Of a stretch of DNA of 57,466 nt, positions 57,180 through 57,466 are shown piece by piece (positions within the stretch are counted from its first letter, which is position 1; each line of letters starts with the position of its first letter). The stretch spans positions 1 through 57,466 of IMG/VR virus record IMGVR_UViG_3300048026_000121; one strand, written 5' to 3'. Origin of the DNA: a virus. The notes beneath the pieces were generated by a model that ran no database searches, was not told the origin of the DNA, and saw only the letters and a program-made list of their open reading frames with translations. Made by a program: the position numbers and the translations under genes.

Positions 57180-57466
57180 AGGTATTCCTTAATAACCAAA
57201 TGTTGGGTCTGAAGCCTGAAAGCCAGTTCTCTGTGAAGCAGGATCAAAGTCAAACAGGCTGCTTCTTGGTCTTGTCATTACGCCATACCTTAGGGCATCA
57301 TACAAGTGGTCTTCAGAGTTTGTGTCTACATCCTCAGGATTTCTTTTGTCTAGAGGAATAGAGGGAAGCTGAGATATAAGATGAGTGCAATTAGAAAATA
57401 TGACAAGTCTTGGTTCCTCTGTAAACTCATCTACCTGCAGTCTTCTATGTATTTCGTTCTTACCAG
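57168..57466. repeat. Right end of contig overlap (variant B)
   Basis: Partner of positions 1-299. The last 127 nt (57340-57466) are identical to 173-299. The rest differs mostly at third codon positions. The overlap shows a circular map of about 57,167 bp. Confidence 0.9.
57189..57466 (-). CDS. terL: TerL C-terminus, second allele (partial)
   Basis: The last ~92 codons of TerL in variant form, truncated by the window edge. It ends DPTFGY like the copy at 22, with a few conservative changes just upstream (GFQASDPTFGY against GFQATDPTFGY). It is the same locus seen again because the map is circular, not a paralogue. Confidence 0.9.
   Translation of the reverse strand, partial: GKNEIHRRLQVDEFTEEPRLVIFSNCTHLISQLPSIPLDKRNPEDVDTNSEDHLYDALRYGVMTRPRSSLFDFDPASQRTGFQASDPTFGY

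Noticed and set aside
57189-57466. Second, paralogous terminase gene
   Set aside because: The homology starts exactly at the contig end and includes the portal start; circular overlap of two alleles explains it better.

Overview
The window is essentially one complete genome of a lytic, tailed, short-tail (podovirus-like) marine phage. The gene set and order are an adaptor/nozzle short-tail module, a T7-type primase-helicase, an exonuclease-polymerase A protein, an SSB, T7-type endonuclease I, ThyX, a class II ribonucleotide reductase, and no visible integrase or RNA polymerase. These recall the HMO-2011-like phages of SAR116, Roseobacter and SAR11 bacteria; that placement is inference from memory of the group. 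DUF1127 and DUF1289 proteins point to an alphaproteobacterial host. The two window ends overlap: positions 173-299 recur exactly at 57340-57466 (127 nt), and the adjacent 172 nt recur with many mostly silent differences. The molecule is therefore circular or circularly permuted, about 57,167 bp, and two population variants are joined at the contig ends.

Layout. A 906-nt non-coding region (7701-8606) separates two divergent transcription units and carries a striking phased array of palindromes. Plus strand, 8607-24075 (early/middle): about 20 tiny, mostly unrecognised genes, one tRNA-Arg(UCU), then nucleotide metabolism and replication (ThyX, primase-helicase, DNA polymerase, SSB-like protein, Cas4-like nuclease, endonuclease I, MazG, class II RNR). 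It ends at a strong bidirectional terminator (24080-24104), where the two units converge. Minus strand, 7700 down to 1 and onward across the circle from 57466 down to 24110 (late): lysis genes (EF-hand membrane protein, M15 endolysin, holin-like, u-spanin), small basic proteins, TerS/TerL, portal, a polyvalent-like protein, scaffold, capsid, adaptor, nozzle, two very unusual cysteine-rich tail proteins, a sugar cassette, and the internal virion proteins.

Most interesting parts. (1) Inside the late structural operon, directly after the tail genes, lies a nearly complete ADP-heptose pathway (HldE-type nucleotidyltransferase and kinase as separate genes, a GmhB-like phosphatase, an HldD-like epimerase) with a GT9 heptosyltransferase-like enzyme, a cupin and a NodU-type carbamoyltransferase. 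Only GmhA is missing. Late co-expression with the tail suggests a modified heptose added to the virion or to the host surface late in infection. (2) The neighbouring 1142-residue protein has about 126 cysteines by my count, and cysteines also invade the otherwise ordinary repeats of the S74 tail fibre. (3) Seven palindromes of two types are spaced 20/32/32/20/33/31 bp in the control region, all close to whole helical turns.
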